Counted from the stretch's first letter, positions 47,562 to 57,493 are shown. The stretch: DNA of 64,000 nucleotides from Pseudoalteromonas citrea (GCF_000238375.3 NZ_AHBZ03000012.1:310001-374000); one strand, 5' to 3'. Notes: generated from the sequence alone by a model not told the origin. Numbers and translations: made by a program.

Positions 47562-47933
47562 ATGAGTGAGGAAAAGTTGAGTATTAGCAAACTTGATAAG
47601 ACTATTTTTAAATCAATAATAATGTGTACTGCGTTAACTACAATTTCTATTATTTCCATAATTCTAGGGTGGTTTGGAGTTTTTAAACCAAATACAGAAG
47701 GGTTAGATGTTTGGTTTCAAAGGAGTGGCTCAATAACAGTTGTGTTTGCCTTGCTGTGTGAGTTCAAACTATTTCCAGTAAACAATTCACTATATATATC
47801 AAGAATACACTTTAACGACTTTTCCCAGTTGAAAGAAAAATATGGCCTATTACACAATATTTTATCTATGATCGCACTCATTTTGATGATTCTAGGTACT
47901 ATCATATGGGGCTATGGGGATCTCCTTAGGTAG
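47562..47933 (+). CDS. Small membrane protein, possible partner of the Abi_C protein
   Basis: A 123-residue protein with about three membrane spans (around residues 16-40, 55-68 and 95-118) and no recognised motif. It lies 67 nt after the Abi_C gene on the same strand. Membrane proteins commonly act as effectors in defence pairs, but that role here is a guess based on position. Confidence 0.6.
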   Translation: MSEEKLSISKLDKTIFKSIIMCTALTTISIISIILGWFGVFKPNTEGLDVWFQRSGSITVVFALLCEFKLFPVNNSLYISRIHFNDFSQLKEKYGLLHNILSMIALILMILGTIIWGYGDLLR

Positions 47934-48002
47934 ATAAAGATACCTAATCAGTTCCACTGAGTGGCTAATTTTCAAATGACGCGCAGGTAAATCGTTGCTG
48001 CC

Positions 48003-48644
48003 TTAGGAGAGCACCTTTCTCAACCCGTTCACATATCCGCGCTTATAAATTTCATTCCCATCAGAGCCTTTGACTTGCCCTGTGGGCATGACTTCCCAGC
48101 CTTGTTTATTGAAAAACGCATCAGAAATTGCCGCTTTAATAGCTTCAACTTCCAGCGGTACCAATTGTTTGTTTTCAAGTGTGGTGTTGGTTTTATAGCC
48201 TTTGGTTCTGTCTATAAACAAGTCTGAGTTGGCTTTTAGTGTATTGAGCTGGTCACGGTATTTGTTGCGTTCGGCAATCAGTGAGCCGACTACGGCTCTA
48301 ATCACTGGGTCGTCGATGGCATCCAGAATATATTGGTCGTTGCTGTTTAATAACTGCTTTTGGCGAACTGAGAGCGGCTTTTTGCATGTAGTGCCTGCAT
48401 AGGCTGCCCATGCCTCGATTAATTGCTGAAAGTGCTTACCTGTGCGATTACGGATGGTTTGTGTTGATGGCCCACCTTGCTCTTTAGACAGCCGCCCGAT
48501 CGTTGCCATAGAAAAGTCGAGAGGCGTTATTTTACTTTGTTGCTCAAGCACTGCACTCAATATGGTTAAGGCATTGGCAGTTCTAGTAGTCGCGCTTGCG
48601 CATAGTTCTTGAAGTACTATGGTTGGGTCAACTGGATTAACCAT
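48003..48644 (-). CDS. gmtX: Gamma-mobile-trio protein GmtX
   Basis: A 213-residue protein. The N-terminal block with FSMATIGRLSKEQGGPSTQTIRN is the pattern I associate with GmtX, and the last residues end just beyond RGYVNGLRKVL. It is the third gene of the trio and overlaps gmtZ by 8 nt. Its biochemical role is not known; it may be a DNA-binding accessory factor for the recombinases. Confidence 0.8.
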   Translation of the reverse strand: MVNPVDPTIVLQELCASATTRTANALTILSAVLEQQSKITPLDFSMATIGRLSKEQGGPSTQTIRNRTGKHFQQLIEAWAAYAGTTCKKPLSVRQKQLLNSNDQYILDAIDDPVIRAVVGSLIAERNKYRDQLNTLKANSDLFIDRTKGYKTNTTLENKQLVPLEVEAIKAAISDAFFNKQGWEVMPTGQVKGSDGNEIYKRGYVNGLRKVLS

Positions 48645-51225
48645 TTTTCTTCACTCCTAAAGTGGCAGTTGCCATGTTTGCCAATGTTCTGATGCTAATT
48701 CCTGTGTTACTTTCAATCGCTTGTACACCTTGCTCGAGCAGGCCTGCGTCTTTTAAGTAAGCTTCAGTATCTAGGTAAGTTGAAAGCATTGTCATGGCTT
48801 TGCTTTTGTCTGGCTCTTTTGTGGCATTTAGCATGGCATTGACCATCACATTGCCAAGCTTAAGCTGCGCTTCGTCGTCAAGCTGCATCAGGATTGGTTG
48901 GTAGCCCATGCGCATCAGCATGGTGTTTAGCATGTTTGATCTGTGATTAATGGCCATGGTTTTCTTTAAGTCATCTTTTAAGTCTGCAAATACTTCTGCG
49001 TCATCGCATATTTGGATCAGCTGCCTAAACTCAGATTTCGTGTCTAAAAAGCTAAAGAATGGTGATATGTCTTGTGCCGAGCCAAGCGCAATCACTTTGT
49101 CTTTGCGATCGTGCTCTTCCCGACTTTGCTCAATACTTAGTACCTTACGGATCACCTGAAAACACGCTACTAAGTCTTTGCAGTATTCATCGGCTTCGGA
49201 TTTTTGTCGCTCAATACGCCTGTCTATGCTGTTTAGCTGGTCGCGCTTGCTAAATGGGGCTCCATTTACTTCACAAAAGTATTCTTCATCCAACAAACTC
49301 GCTTGCTCGCCCTCGAGTTCCGCAGCAATTTTGGCCGCTTCTGTGGCGTGATAACTTAGGTTATTAAAGTGAGCCGTAAGCGATTGAATATAGCGGATGC
49401 TGGTAATAAACCAGCGGCAGCGAATACAGTTTTCAATGCCGTGGGGCACTGGCGCGTGTAGATCGGCTTGGTTTCGATTCGCTTTTTTTAGTTTATCACC
49501 GCCATTCCAACACCCAGCAATAGAAGCATGCTCAACCAAGGGCGAGGTGTTGCCTCCCGCTAAACAAATGCCTATCGACTTTTCTTGCCACCCAGCAGGG
49601 TTACGCACTCTCAATGCAGTTTGTAGCGATTCAATATCTTTGAACGCCGCTTGCAGGCCGATTTCTTCAATGGATTTATTGGCTAGGAATGACTGTAAAC
49701 TATCGTCTTCTTTGTCGATTATTTTGCCTTCGGCCTCACGCATTTTCTTGGCCATCATCACAGGCGTGAGCTTGGTATAGTGCAAAGTCATGATCAAACG
49801 ACTGTGGCCAACCAAAAGCTTTGACAATATCGGTGTGGGTATTTCCCCCTCAATGGCGTAGCAAGTGATCAAAGAAACGCGTAATGCATGCAAAGGAAAT
49901 AGCGGCCTTCTGGCATTTTTAGGGTCTACAAAATGCACTTTGGCACCATCTCTTAAAGTATGCTCTTTTTTCGCCACATCGTGCTCGAGTTGGGCAAGCA
50001 AAGCCACCCAAAGCGCGTTAACATAACCATCTGTAATTGGCATGCGCCGTTCGCGCTTACGATACGCAGCGGCATTGCGAAACAAAAAGCAAATATCACC
50101 AATTTCACTGCGCTGAATTTTGGTTTTAGTGCTACCAAAGTGCTTGTAGTCTAAGTCGTAAATTGACGTGGGCTTGTTAATTGGGTTGTACTTTTCCTGC
50201 CAGTTTCTTAGCTTTTCTAACCAATACAACACCTCTTCGTGTTGCCACGGGATCACGTATCCCCGAGTTATTTCATCTTTGTTTCTATCGGCGGTTTTAT
50301 TGGTGTTTATGTACATCCCCGTCATCACATCACCAATATCTGGCGTAATAATGCGGTGGAATACCCCTTTTTGCCATGGACGCTTATCGCTACCTTCAGC
50401 AAAAGGGTGTTGCTCATTCATTTGCCACTCGCCATTGCTGTAACGCCATGTATCAACCTCGCCTGAGTCCAGCATTCGTACTTGAAAGGTTCGCAAAGGT
50501 AATTGCAATTTAAGATACAAAGCCATGGCACGAACAGGCGACCAGATTAAGTAAATGCTGTCACCCTTTTCTAGGGTTCTTAGTGCACCATCTATTCTTA
50601 TCTGACGCTGTTTATCTAGCGTGTATTTTTGCCAAACACAATCGGGGTCTGCTTTGTCTATCACCGATTCATCAACCAAAATCCAGTCTTTTAAAAAGCG
50701 AGCGTTGGTGAAGAAAATCTCACTGTAGTCGATGGCCCACTTCCATTGCTTAAAGTGACCCCGAGGCGCGGGGCATAATATGCTGCGCAGTTGCTTAATA
50801 TAGGCGTAGGGTAAAGCGTTGTAGACAGTCTCATGTCTTCTTACGGGGTTTTGCTCTTTATCGAATGGGTTTTGAAATAGCGGCACAGGGTCGCCATTAT
50901 CATCTGGTTCTGAGTAGTAGGTATCAATTATCCAATCAATAAAGCGGCATACATCGTTATTTTGCCTAACACGGTAGCCTTCGTTCAGCTCAAACGGCAT
51001 AAGAAATTTGTTGTAGTCTTGATCTGCCAGTGTAAAAAGCTCAATGGGGTCGGTAATAAATCGCGGTACCAAGTATTCATCTAAAAAGCGTGCAATGGCG
51101 GCGCGTGAATGGTCAATGCCGTATTGCTTTTGTTCAAGCCAAGATGAGGCCAACTCCCGCCATGTTTCCCAGCCTGAGCCGTTTTTCTTGATAAACCAAT
51201 TAAACTCATAGTCCTGTGTTTTCAT
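48637..51225 (-). CDS. gmtZ: Gamma-mobile-trio integrase-like protein GmtZ
   Basis: An 862-residue protein with a tyrosine-recombinase-like core in the middle (about residues 330-490; HALRVSLITCYAIEG and LLVGHSRLIMTLHYTK, which hold HxxR-like and Tyr elements). Long N- and C-terminal extensions follow, including a cysteine-rich stretch (ENCIRCRWFI). It overlaps gmtY by 4 nt and gmtX by 8 nt, so the trio is translated from one mRNA. It is thought to act with GmtY in moving the island. Confidence 0.82.
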   Translation of the reverse strand: MKTQDYEFNWFIKKNGSGWETWRELASSWLEQKQYGIDHSRAAIARFLDEYLVPRFITDPIELFTLADQDYNKFLMPFELNEGYRVRQNNDVCRFIDWIIDTYYSEPDDNGDPVPLFQNPFDKEQNPVRRHETVYNALPYAYIKQLRSILCPAPRGHFKQWKWAIDYSEIFFTNARFLKDWILVDESVIDKADPDCVWQKYTLDKQRQIRIDGALRTLEKGDSIYLIWSPVRAMALYLKLQLPLRTFQVRMLDSGEVDTWRYSNGEWQMNEQHPFAEGSDKRPWQKGVFHRIITPDIGDVMTGMYINTNKTADRNKDEITRGYVIPWQHEEVLYWLEKLRNWQEKYNPINKPTSIYDLDYKHFGSTKTKIQRSEIGDICFLFRNAAAYRKRERRMPITDGYVNALWVALLAQLEHDVAKKEHTLRDGAKVHFVDPKNARRPLFPLHALRVSLITCYAIEGEIPTPILSKLLVGHSRLIMTLHYTKLTPVMMAKKMREAEGKIIDKEDDSLQSFLANKSIEEIGLQAAFKDIESLQTALRVRNPAGWQEKSIGICLAGGNTSPLVEHASIAGCWNGGDKLKKANRNQADLHAPVPHGIENCIRCRWFITSIRYIQSLTAHFNNLSYHATEAAKIAAELEGEQASLLDEEYFCEVNGAPFSKRDQLNSIDRRIERQKSEADEYCKDLVACFQVIRKVLSIEQSREEHDRKDKVIALGSAQDISPFFSFLDTKSEFRQLIQICDDAEVFADLKDDLKKTMAINHRSNMLNTMLMRMGYQPILMQLDDEAQLKLGNVMVNAMLNATKEPDKSKAMTMLSTYLDTEAYLKDAGLLEQGVQAIESNTGISIRTLANMATATLGVKKNG

Positions 51226-52691
51226 GGTTTATATCTCCTTAATTTAGGGTACTTACCGCTAAATAGCCCATCAGGGTCAATATCTTCAAAACCCGATTCC
51301 ATCACGTTTTGCCAGCTCACGCTGACGTCTTCTTTAAACTTGGCATAGTGTTGGCCATCAAGGTTTTTTGACGCTCTTTCACATGCCAACGTTACGTCTC
51401 TAATACTGGGTTGGGTATAAACCGCTTGCGATAATAACGAAGCATGGTGGAGTGCCTTTTTGATCAGCCTTGGATCAATGCCCGCGCTCGACATACGTCT
51501 GCCATAAGCATGACGATGGGCATGCGGGGTTCGTCCTTCAGGTTTTGACACAACAAGGTTGATACGAGCCATGGCCGCTTTATAACTTTGGTTAAAGGCG
51601 TTTAGGGTAAGTGATTGACCTTCGTGTGTTTGTGAAAACGACACAAATGCGTAAGGGTGTATTCTTGGTAGCGGCAATAAATACAGTAAGTATTGCTGCC
51701 ACAACTTGGCAAATAGCTCACCGTAAAAGGCAGGAAACCAGTGCAGTTGAATGTAGTTTTCGTCATCATCAACCACTTTGGTTTTCCAGCCGATTCGGGC
51801 GGTACCCGTCATACGGTTACGAGGCATTAAGTTAAAGTTCTCAGCCAAGTACGCTGCGCGTGTTTTTTGTCGTTTGCGGCCAGTCCAATTATTTGGTGCT
51901 CTGCCATCTTCGGGGTGATACAAGCGTACTATCACACCGCTTGGGTTTTCTGGGTCGTAAAACACATCATCCACCCAAAGGTGCAAAGCATCACTTTCGC
52001 GTACACCGGTGCCATGCATCAGCAGTACAATAAGCTGATCACGCAGTGCCACACGCTTATCTCTGGCTTTGCCTAAACCATGAATAAAAAAGGGTTTAAA
52101 GAGCTTTTCTGGAAATGAAATGGCATCACCATCAACCTTTAACACATCCTTTTTACCACGTACCTTGCGCACGGTTTTAAGTACACTGGGTAAAGGATTA
52201 CTTTTGATATGGCCTAAAAAGTTGTACTGATTGCGTTTGTACCACGCAGCGTAGTTAAGGCGTTCTTGATGAGAGCTGGCTTGTTCAAACGGGTTAAAGC
52301 TAGTTGTATTTCTGTTATTGGCGAGCCAATCCGTTAAGCCATTTAGCGCAGATAAAAGTTGATTTACGTTTGCAGTAGAGCGAGGTAGCCAATATAAACC
52401 CGATGGATCATTCCCCTCTGGGCTAATGGTACCCAACGATAAACGCATTACAAATGATTGAAATAACTTACTGGCGTCTGAAAATAATCCTGTGTTGGCT
52501 TCCATGTACTCGAGCAACAGTTGGCAAGCAAACGTAATGCGATTCATCCATGGCAAACTTTTAATGTGCGACTGACTTATAACGTAATCAAGTAAGGGAT
52601 CGAATACACCATATTCGCTAAGCAACACAGGTACTTCAATCAATAAACCTGAATTATCTGTTTTAACTTGCGCAAGAACTTTGACTAACAC
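51222..52691 (-). CDS. gmtY: Gamma-mobile-trio tyrosine recombinase GmtY
   Basis: A 489-residue tyrosine recombinase with GTG start at 52691. Catalytic residues visible are R231 (HGTGVRESDALHL), H390/R393 (PHAHRHAYGRR), a His at 415-416 and Y425 (SQAVYTQPS). It is the first gene of the trio and lies nearest the island edge, 176 bp from the 4.5S RNA gene. It most likely cuts and joins the island ends. Confidence 0.85.
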   Translation of the reverse strand: MLVKVLAQVKTDNSGLLIEVPVLLSEYGVFDPLLDYVISQSHIKSLPWMNRITFACQLLLEYMEANTGLFSDASKLFQSFVMRLSLGTISPEGNDPSGLYWLPRSTANVNQLLSALNGLTDWLANNRNTTSFNPFEQASSHQERLNYAAWYKRNQYNFLGHIKSNPLPSVLKTVRKVRGKKDVLKVDGDAISFPEKLFKPFFIHGLGKARDKRVALRDQLIVLLMHGTGVRESDALHLWVDDVFYDPENPSGVIVRLYHPEDGRAPNNWTGRKRQKTRAAYLAENFNLMPRNRMTGTARIGWKTKVVDDDENYIQLHWFPAFYGELFAKLWQQYLLYLLPLPRIHPYAFVSFSQTHEGQSLTLNAFNQSYKAAMARINLVVSKPEGRTPHAHRHAYGRRMSSAGIDPRLIKKALHHASLLSQAVYTQPSIRDVTLACERASKNLDGQHYAKFKEDVSVSWQNVMESGFEDIDPDGLFSGKYPKLRRYKP

Positions 52692-52721
52692 GGTAACTAA
52701 ACCAATTAGTGCGGGTGAGTT

Positions 52722-52813
52722 TTAGTAGATTAGTATAAGAAGTGCTATTGATCTAATGAACTGAGATCTAGTTTTTTACTTTAGAAAGATAGGAATTAGT
52801 ACAGATTAGTATA
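52722..52813. repeat. Direct repeats between gmtY and the SRP RNA gene
   Basis: TTAGTAGATTAGTATA at 52722-52737 and TTAGTACAGATTAGTATA at 52796-52813 share an exact 11-mer AGATTAGTATA, 76 bp apart. They sit in the only non-coding gap between the recombinase gene and the presumed island edge. They could be recombinase binding sites or the attachment core. Confidence 0.6.
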
Positions 52814-52866
52814 GTTTTGAGTACTATAAATAAGACTTATACTTCAAACAACAAAGGGAGGAGATT

Positions 52867-52982
52867 GGGTGGTAGTCTTACCAGCCACATCTCGGCACAC
52901 AAGTCACACGCTGTGGCTGCTCCCTTCCGGGCCTGACCAGGTTCACATGCTATTGTTGCGAGAGGACCAATAAGACCACCAT
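52867..52982 (-). ncRNA. ffs: 4.5S RNA of the signal recognition particle
   Basis: On the minus strand the sequence folds into one long hairpin: GGTGGTCTTA at the 5' end pairs with TAAGACTACC near the 3' end. The apical domain has the universally conserved core with CAGGCCCGGAAGGGAGCAGCC, including the GGAA tetraloop, and the 3' end CACCC as in E. coli. About 116 nt. It is the RNA partner of Ffh in co-translational membrane targeting. The 3' end faces the mobile island. Confidence 0.96.
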
Positions 52983-53094
52983 AGTGGGCCTTTTTAGGCG
53001 CAGGAGGATTATCTCTAGATTTGTGACCAGTTACAAGAAAAAACTCATTTAATACGACCAACTGCTTAAACATCAAACAATTGGTCGTTCTGAA

Positions 53095-54042
53095 TTACTC
53101 AGCTAACTGTTTTTGTAGGGTGACTAAACGTTGTTTCACCTTTTTCATATTGTTAGGTCCCATACGTAAAAATTGCTTTTGCACGTCGCTTAACTGCTCC
53201 CACTCAGGGTACGCATAACGATAAGTCACTGAGTTTTTGATCAAAGGTAAGGTTGTTTCGGGGACTGGTGTATCTAACAGTTCATCAATAGCTTGTAATA
53301 ACACGCCATTGAATTCATCCCCTTCATACCCAATCTCTTCGTAGGCTTCTAAAATAAGTGGTTGAAATTGCTGATATAAGCGTACGATTTGTGCGGTACT
53401 TAGATTAGCAAACATAGTGGCATATGGGGTGTAACGCTCATAACTATTTGGGTCTGTTACAATAATATCGTCTTCTAACGCCATAAATGCCTCTGCGGGG
53501 CGATTTACTGGCATATGCTTTTTCGCTATGGTCCCTTTAGCGGTATTATCCACAAATACCACCATACGTCTAATCATGTCATCTGAAACAAACAACTTAA
53601 CCGACTTTTCTGCCATGTACTCTGCAATACGATTACGTACCGCGCTATCGCTGTCATCTAACGTTAGCTTAGCTTGCGCATCTACTGTTGCCATCGCAAC
53701 AGGCTCAGGTTGTTCCACTGGTCGAGATGTCATTAATTGCCCGCTATTTGCTGCTTGTTGCGCTGCAATGCCCACTTCACTTGAACCACCAAGTTCTGAG
53801 CTCGAGTTTTGTTCAGAGGCATTGTCTTCGTTTGCCTCAGGCTTTAACCCAGCAGTGTTCACCTGTGGTAACTGCTGAGTGACTGGGGCAACAACATCTT
53901 GCTCAAATTTTTCATTTGCTTTGGGATTGTCTTTTTTCATCGACAATACAAAAACAACCACCACAATAAGGGCCATTGCAACAATCGCCGCTAACAACAT
54001 TTGGCTTTGCGAAGGCTTTGATGGGGAGGAACGTTCTGACAT
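53095..54042 (-). CDS. DUF3014 family membrane-anchored protein
   Basis: A 315-residue protein with one N-terminal span (about residues 14-34), a low-complexity Gln/Asn/Glu/Ser linker to about 125, and a helical C-terminal domain that matches DUF3014 (LDDSDSAVRNRIAEY, RRMVVFVDNTAKG, LQAIDELLDTPVPE). The function is unknown; the domain should be periplasmic. Confidence 0.85.
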   Translation of the reverse strand: MSERSSPSKPSQSQMLLAAIVAMALIVVVVFVLSMKKDNPKANEKFEQDVVAPVTQQLPQVNTAGLKPEANEDNASEQNSSSELGGSSEVGIAAQQAANSGQLMTSRPVEQPEPVAMATVDAQAKLTLDDSDSAVRNRIAEYMAEKSVKLFVSDDMIRRMVVFVDNTAKGTIAKKHMPVNRPAEAFMALEDDIIVTDPNSYERYTPYATMFANLSTAQIVRLYQQFQPLILEAYEEIGYEGDEFNGVLLQAIDELLDTPVPETTLPLIKNSVTYRYAYPEWEQLSDVQKQFLRMGPNNMKKVKQRLVTLQKQLAE

Positions 54043-54194
54043 AGCAGCTCCATAAATTGGTTTAAAAACAATATTCTTTTGAATATTCTAAAATATAAAC
54101 ATAAAGTAAAGGTAACAAACTTTAATTACAAGACGCCACACATACATTACTGACGATGTTTGTACCAAAAAGTTCATTCTATTAAAGGGGATCT

Positions 54195-55340
54195 ATGAGT
54201 ATAAAGCAACGTAATTCAGATAAAGCGAAAGTCGCACTGCTCCTCACCGGTGGGGGTGCCCGCGCAGCTTACCAAGTGGGAGTGCTTAAAGCCCTTGCGC
54301 AAAGTATGCCTCGCACAGCGCCTCTTCCCTTTCAGATCATCAATGGTACATCTGCTGGAGCCATAAATTCAGCCGCGTTAGCATGTTATGCATCATGTAT
54401 GCATTTGGCTGTGCGAAAAATAGAATGGGTTTGGAAAAACTTTCATACACACATGGTATATAAAAGTAACTTTTCGGGCGTGTATGGCCGTATATTTTCA
54501 AATGTGATGCGTAGCTTTAAAGCTGACTTTTTAAATTTACCACCAGCCAGCTTGCTCGATAATACCCCGTTGCGACAACTCCTATCTGACGTACTCGATT
54601 TATCTCGTATTGACCGTAATTTACACCGTCACTATTTGGAAGCGGTTTCAATCACGGTGTCGAGCTACTCTACAGGTAAATCTGTGGCATTTTACCAAGG
54701 GAACAACATTACACCCTGGCAGCGTTCAAAACGTGAAGGAGTTGCCGACAACATCACCTTAGACTTACTGATGGCGTCAAGCGCGATTCCGATGGTGTTT
54801 CCAAGTGTGCGCGTTAAACACCATTACTACGGTGACGGCTCAATACATCAATTGTCACCACTGAGCCCCTCTATTCACTTAGGCGCTGAGAAAATATTTA
54901 TTATTGGCGTAGAACAACCAAAACAGCATCAGCCTTTAGGTTATGAGCCGCATTTTCCGGGGATCTCGACCGTGGCAGGGCATTTGCTCGATAGCGTCTT
55001 TAGCGACACCTTACAGTCTGATTTAGAGCGCCTTGAGCGAGTAAACCGCACTGTGGGGCTGCTCCCAGCCCGAGATAAGCATAAAGAACTCAAACAAGTC
55101 TCTACACTGCTGGTTAACCCTTCAGAGAACTTCACGTCATTGGCTGCAGAATATTACGACGATATGCCAATGGCCATTAAGTTATTACTACGAGGGATTG
55201 GTATTAAACGACATTCACAGTCAAGCTTGGCCAGTTATTTACTGTTTGAAAAAGCCTACACGCAACGCTTAATGGAAATCGGATTTAACGACGGAATGAA
55301 ACAACTTGACGAAATAAGGCACTTTTTAAACCTTGAATAA
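54195..55340 (+). CDS. Patatin-like phospholipase
   Basis: A 381-residue acyl hydrolase. It has the oxyanion motif GGGARAAYQVG (19-29), nucleophile S53 in GTSAG and the catalytic Asp in YGDGSIHQ, all needed for a Ser-Asp dyad lipase. There is no signal peptide. It probably acts on phospholipids or other acyl esters at the inner membrane. It is divergent from the DUF3014 gene. Confidence 0.9.
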   Translation: MSIKQRNSDKAKVALLLTGGGARAAYQVGVLKALAQSMPRTAPLPFQIINGTSAGAINSAALACYASCMHLAVRKIEWVWKNFHTHMVYKSNFSGVYGRIFSNVMRSFKADFLNLPPASLLDNTPLRQLLSDVLDLSRIDRNLHRHYLEAVSITVSSYSTGKSVAFYQGNNITPWQRSKREGVADNITLDLLMASSAIPMVFPSVRVKHHYYGDGSIHQLSPLSPSIHLGAEKIFIIGVEQPKQHQPLGYEPHFPGISTVAGHLLDSVFSDTLQSDLERLERVNRTVGLLPARDKHKELKQVSTLLVNPSENFTSLAAEYYDDMPMAIKLLLRGIGIKRHSQSSLASYLLFEKAYTQRLMEIGFNDGMKQLDEIRHFLNLE

Positions 55341-55376
55341 CAGCGCTCTGTACAACGTTAGTTTTAACGTTACCAA

Positions 55377-57350
55377 TTATACAAAGCCTTCCAGTAAATA
55401 CTGTTCTGCACGCTCTACCCGTCGGGGCTTTCCTTTTAATAATAAAACATCGCCGACTAGCAGCATGGTGTCTATTGAGGGAGAATCTATTTCTTCACCG
55501 TTTCTGCGCAGGGCCGTGATCACCACCTTTTGTTTATCCAGCCCGAGCTCTTTAATTGTTTTATTCGCTGCGTAAGCAGACTCAAGTAGCGCGATTGCGT
55601 GCAAATACTCTAGGCGATCGGTTGATTGCTCTGATAAGTCTGCACTGTCACCGGTAAAAAAGCCGTGTAGGTATTCATAACGATTTTGCCGTTCCTTACT
55701 TACCCGCTTTAAGATTCTACGCATCGGTACACCCGACATGTACAAAACGTGCGATACCAGCATTAAACTTGCTTCTAATGCCTCAGGCACGACTTCTGTA
55801 ACACCTAATTGCTTGAGCGCCTCAAGATGAATGTCATCACGCATGCGCACTAAAATTTTAACGTTAGGCGCCGCTTGCTTAACAGAGTCTATTAGCTTTT
55901 GACATTGCTCAAAGTCACTGCAAGTGATGATCAACAATCGAGCTTGCTCAACACCCGCAGACTCGAGAATATTCTTTTGTCCAGCGTGGCCAAATAGCAC
56001 AGGCTCTCCTGCTGTTTGTGCTTCTTGCACTAAAATTGGGTTACGCTCGATAGCAACATAAGGGATCGCTTCAGGTTTTAAAAATCGGGCTATGGTTTGC
56101 CCTACGCGGCCATACCCTAAAATGACCACATGATCATTCAGTGACTTCATACCGAGGCTATTGTGTAAATCATCGGCAAAGCGCTCTTTATCAATTTTCA
56201 ACCAACTTAAAATGCGCTCTGTTTGCTCAATTAAATAGGGCGTTAATGCCATAGAGAAAACCCCAAGAGCAATTAAAAACGACGCTATATTTGCATCCAA
56301 CAGGTGATGTTTACTGGCGAGTGCTACCAATACAAACCCAAACTCCCCCATTTGCCACAGTAAAATCCCTGTAGCCAATGCGTCTTTTTTACGCTCACCC
56401 ATAAGCTGGGCAGAAAGCATAATAATTATTAACTTAAATACCAGTAAAGCAATCAGTGCTAAGACAATATAAGGAAATGATGCTGCCACATAAGGTATAT
56501 CAAGCTGCATACCCACAGTCACAAAAAACAGTCCCATTAAAATATCTCGAAAAGGCCTAATTTCGGCTTCTAGTTGATGCCGGTATTGGCTTTCTCCGAG
56601 CATCATACCAGCTAAAAACGCACCTAATGCCATCGACAAACCAAACAGGTAAGTCAGGCCACCTGCACATAGCGCAACCACGATTGTCGTCAATACAAAC
56701 AACTCATCGGTTCTGACCAATGCAACTTCATTAAATATTTTTGGTAGGAGCCACTTGCCTACAGCCCACAAGAAAATACACACTAAGGCACCTTTGGCTA
56801 AGGCAAAACTAAGCGCCCCGAACAACACTTGATTATCTGATTGCGCAATCAAAGGAAATGCAATCAATAAAGGCACTACCGCAATATCTTGAAATAACAG
56901 CACACCAATCGCGAGTTGGCCACTACGCAAATTGAGAGAGCCGGATTCTTTTAATAATTTGACCACCACAGCCGTTGACGACAAAGCAACTAAACTGGCA
57001 ATAACAAATGCTTCCAACCAATTAAATTGCAAAAACCACAATAGTACAGTCCCTAATAATGTGGTGAAAACAACTTGTAAACTGCCTAAACCAAATACTA
57101 AATGGCGCATAGCCATCAATCTTGGAACAGAAAACTCAAGACCCAAACTAAAGAGCAAAAATACAATACCCAGCTCGGCGATAAAGTGCATTTCATAGCT
57201 AATTGTCATCCAACCAATACCATGACCTCCAGCCAAAATACCAGTCACCAAATACGCTAAGATCGCAGGTAAGCCAACGCGTTTAAACAGCCAAACTAAT
57301 ATCACTGCGGCAAGTAGTAGTGCAAACACTTCGGCAAATATGTTCTGCAA
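55377..57350 (-). CDS. Kef-type monovalent cation/proton antiporter with RCK domain
   Basis: A 657-residue CPA2-family protein. The first 380 residues form a multi-span exchanger domain (for example ALSSTAVVVKLLKESG, GAFLAGMMLGES). A TrkA-N/RCK domain with a Rossmann motif (ILGYGRVGQTIARFL) and a TrkA-C domain follow. It resembles KefB/KefC and YbaL; the subtype cannot be settled here. Likely role: potassium efflux and pH control under electrophile or osmotic stress. Confidence 0.9.
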   Translation of the reverse strand: MQNIFAEVFALLLAAVILVWLFKRVGLPAILAYLVTGILAGGHGIGWMTISYEMHFIAELGIVFLLFSLGLEFSVPRLMAMRHLVFGLGSLQVVFTTLLGTVLLWFLQFNWLEAFVIASLVALSSTAVVVKLLKESGSLNLRSGQLAIGVLLFQDIAVVPLLIAFPLIAQSDNQVLFGALSFALAKGALVCIFLWAVGKWLLPKIFNEVALVRTDELFVLTTIVVALCAGGLTYLFGLSMALGAFLAGMMLGESQYRHQLEAEIRPFRDILMGLFFVTVGMQLDIPYVAASFPYIVLALIALLVFKLIIIMLSAQLMGERKKDALATGILLWQMGEFGFVLVALASKHHLLDANIASFLIALGVFSMALTPYLIEQTERILSWLKIDKERFADDLHNSLGMKSLNDHVVILGYGRVGQTIARFLKPEAIPYVAIERNPILVQEAQTAGEPVLFGHAGQKNILESAGVEQARLLIITCSDFEQCQKLIDSVKQAAPNVKILVRMRDDIHLEALKQLGVTEVVPEALEASLMLVSHVLYMSGVPMRRILKRVSKERQNRYEYLHGFFTGDSADLSEQSTDRLEYLHAIALLESAYAANKTIKELGLDKQKVVITALRRNGEEIDSPSIDTMLLVGDVLLLKGKPRRVERAEQYLLEGFV

Positions 57351-57493
57351 ATAGCCTCCTGAGCGTCAAAAAGTTGGTAATAAGATTTACTAAGCTAACT
57401 TAACTATAGCAAGCAGCTGTTTTTCAGCCAGTTTAAATTTGTGGCATGGATCTGGCTTTACTTTACCTATCATTGTATTTAGGGGAACGATTT

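Larger units (their letters stand above)
42629..52866. mobile_element. Gamma-mobile-trio (GMT) type island, left border uncertain
   Basis: The right part carries the three overlapping genes gmtY, gmtZ and gmtX, the defining module of GMT islands, which are known to carry defence and antagonism cargo. The module ends right at the 3' side of the 4.5S RNA gene. To its left lie unrelated cargo genes (3-span protein, Abi_C protein, CoiA-like protein, serine resolvase, cut-off transposase, 326-residue protein). The left border is not fixed: I set it at the first repeat, but it may lie anywhere between 41.1 and 48.0 kb. Confidence 0.6.

Noticed and set aside
52837-53076. 79-codon minus-strand open frame
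   Set aside because: It lies across the 4.5S RNA gene and has no protein features; the RNA explains the sequence conservation.
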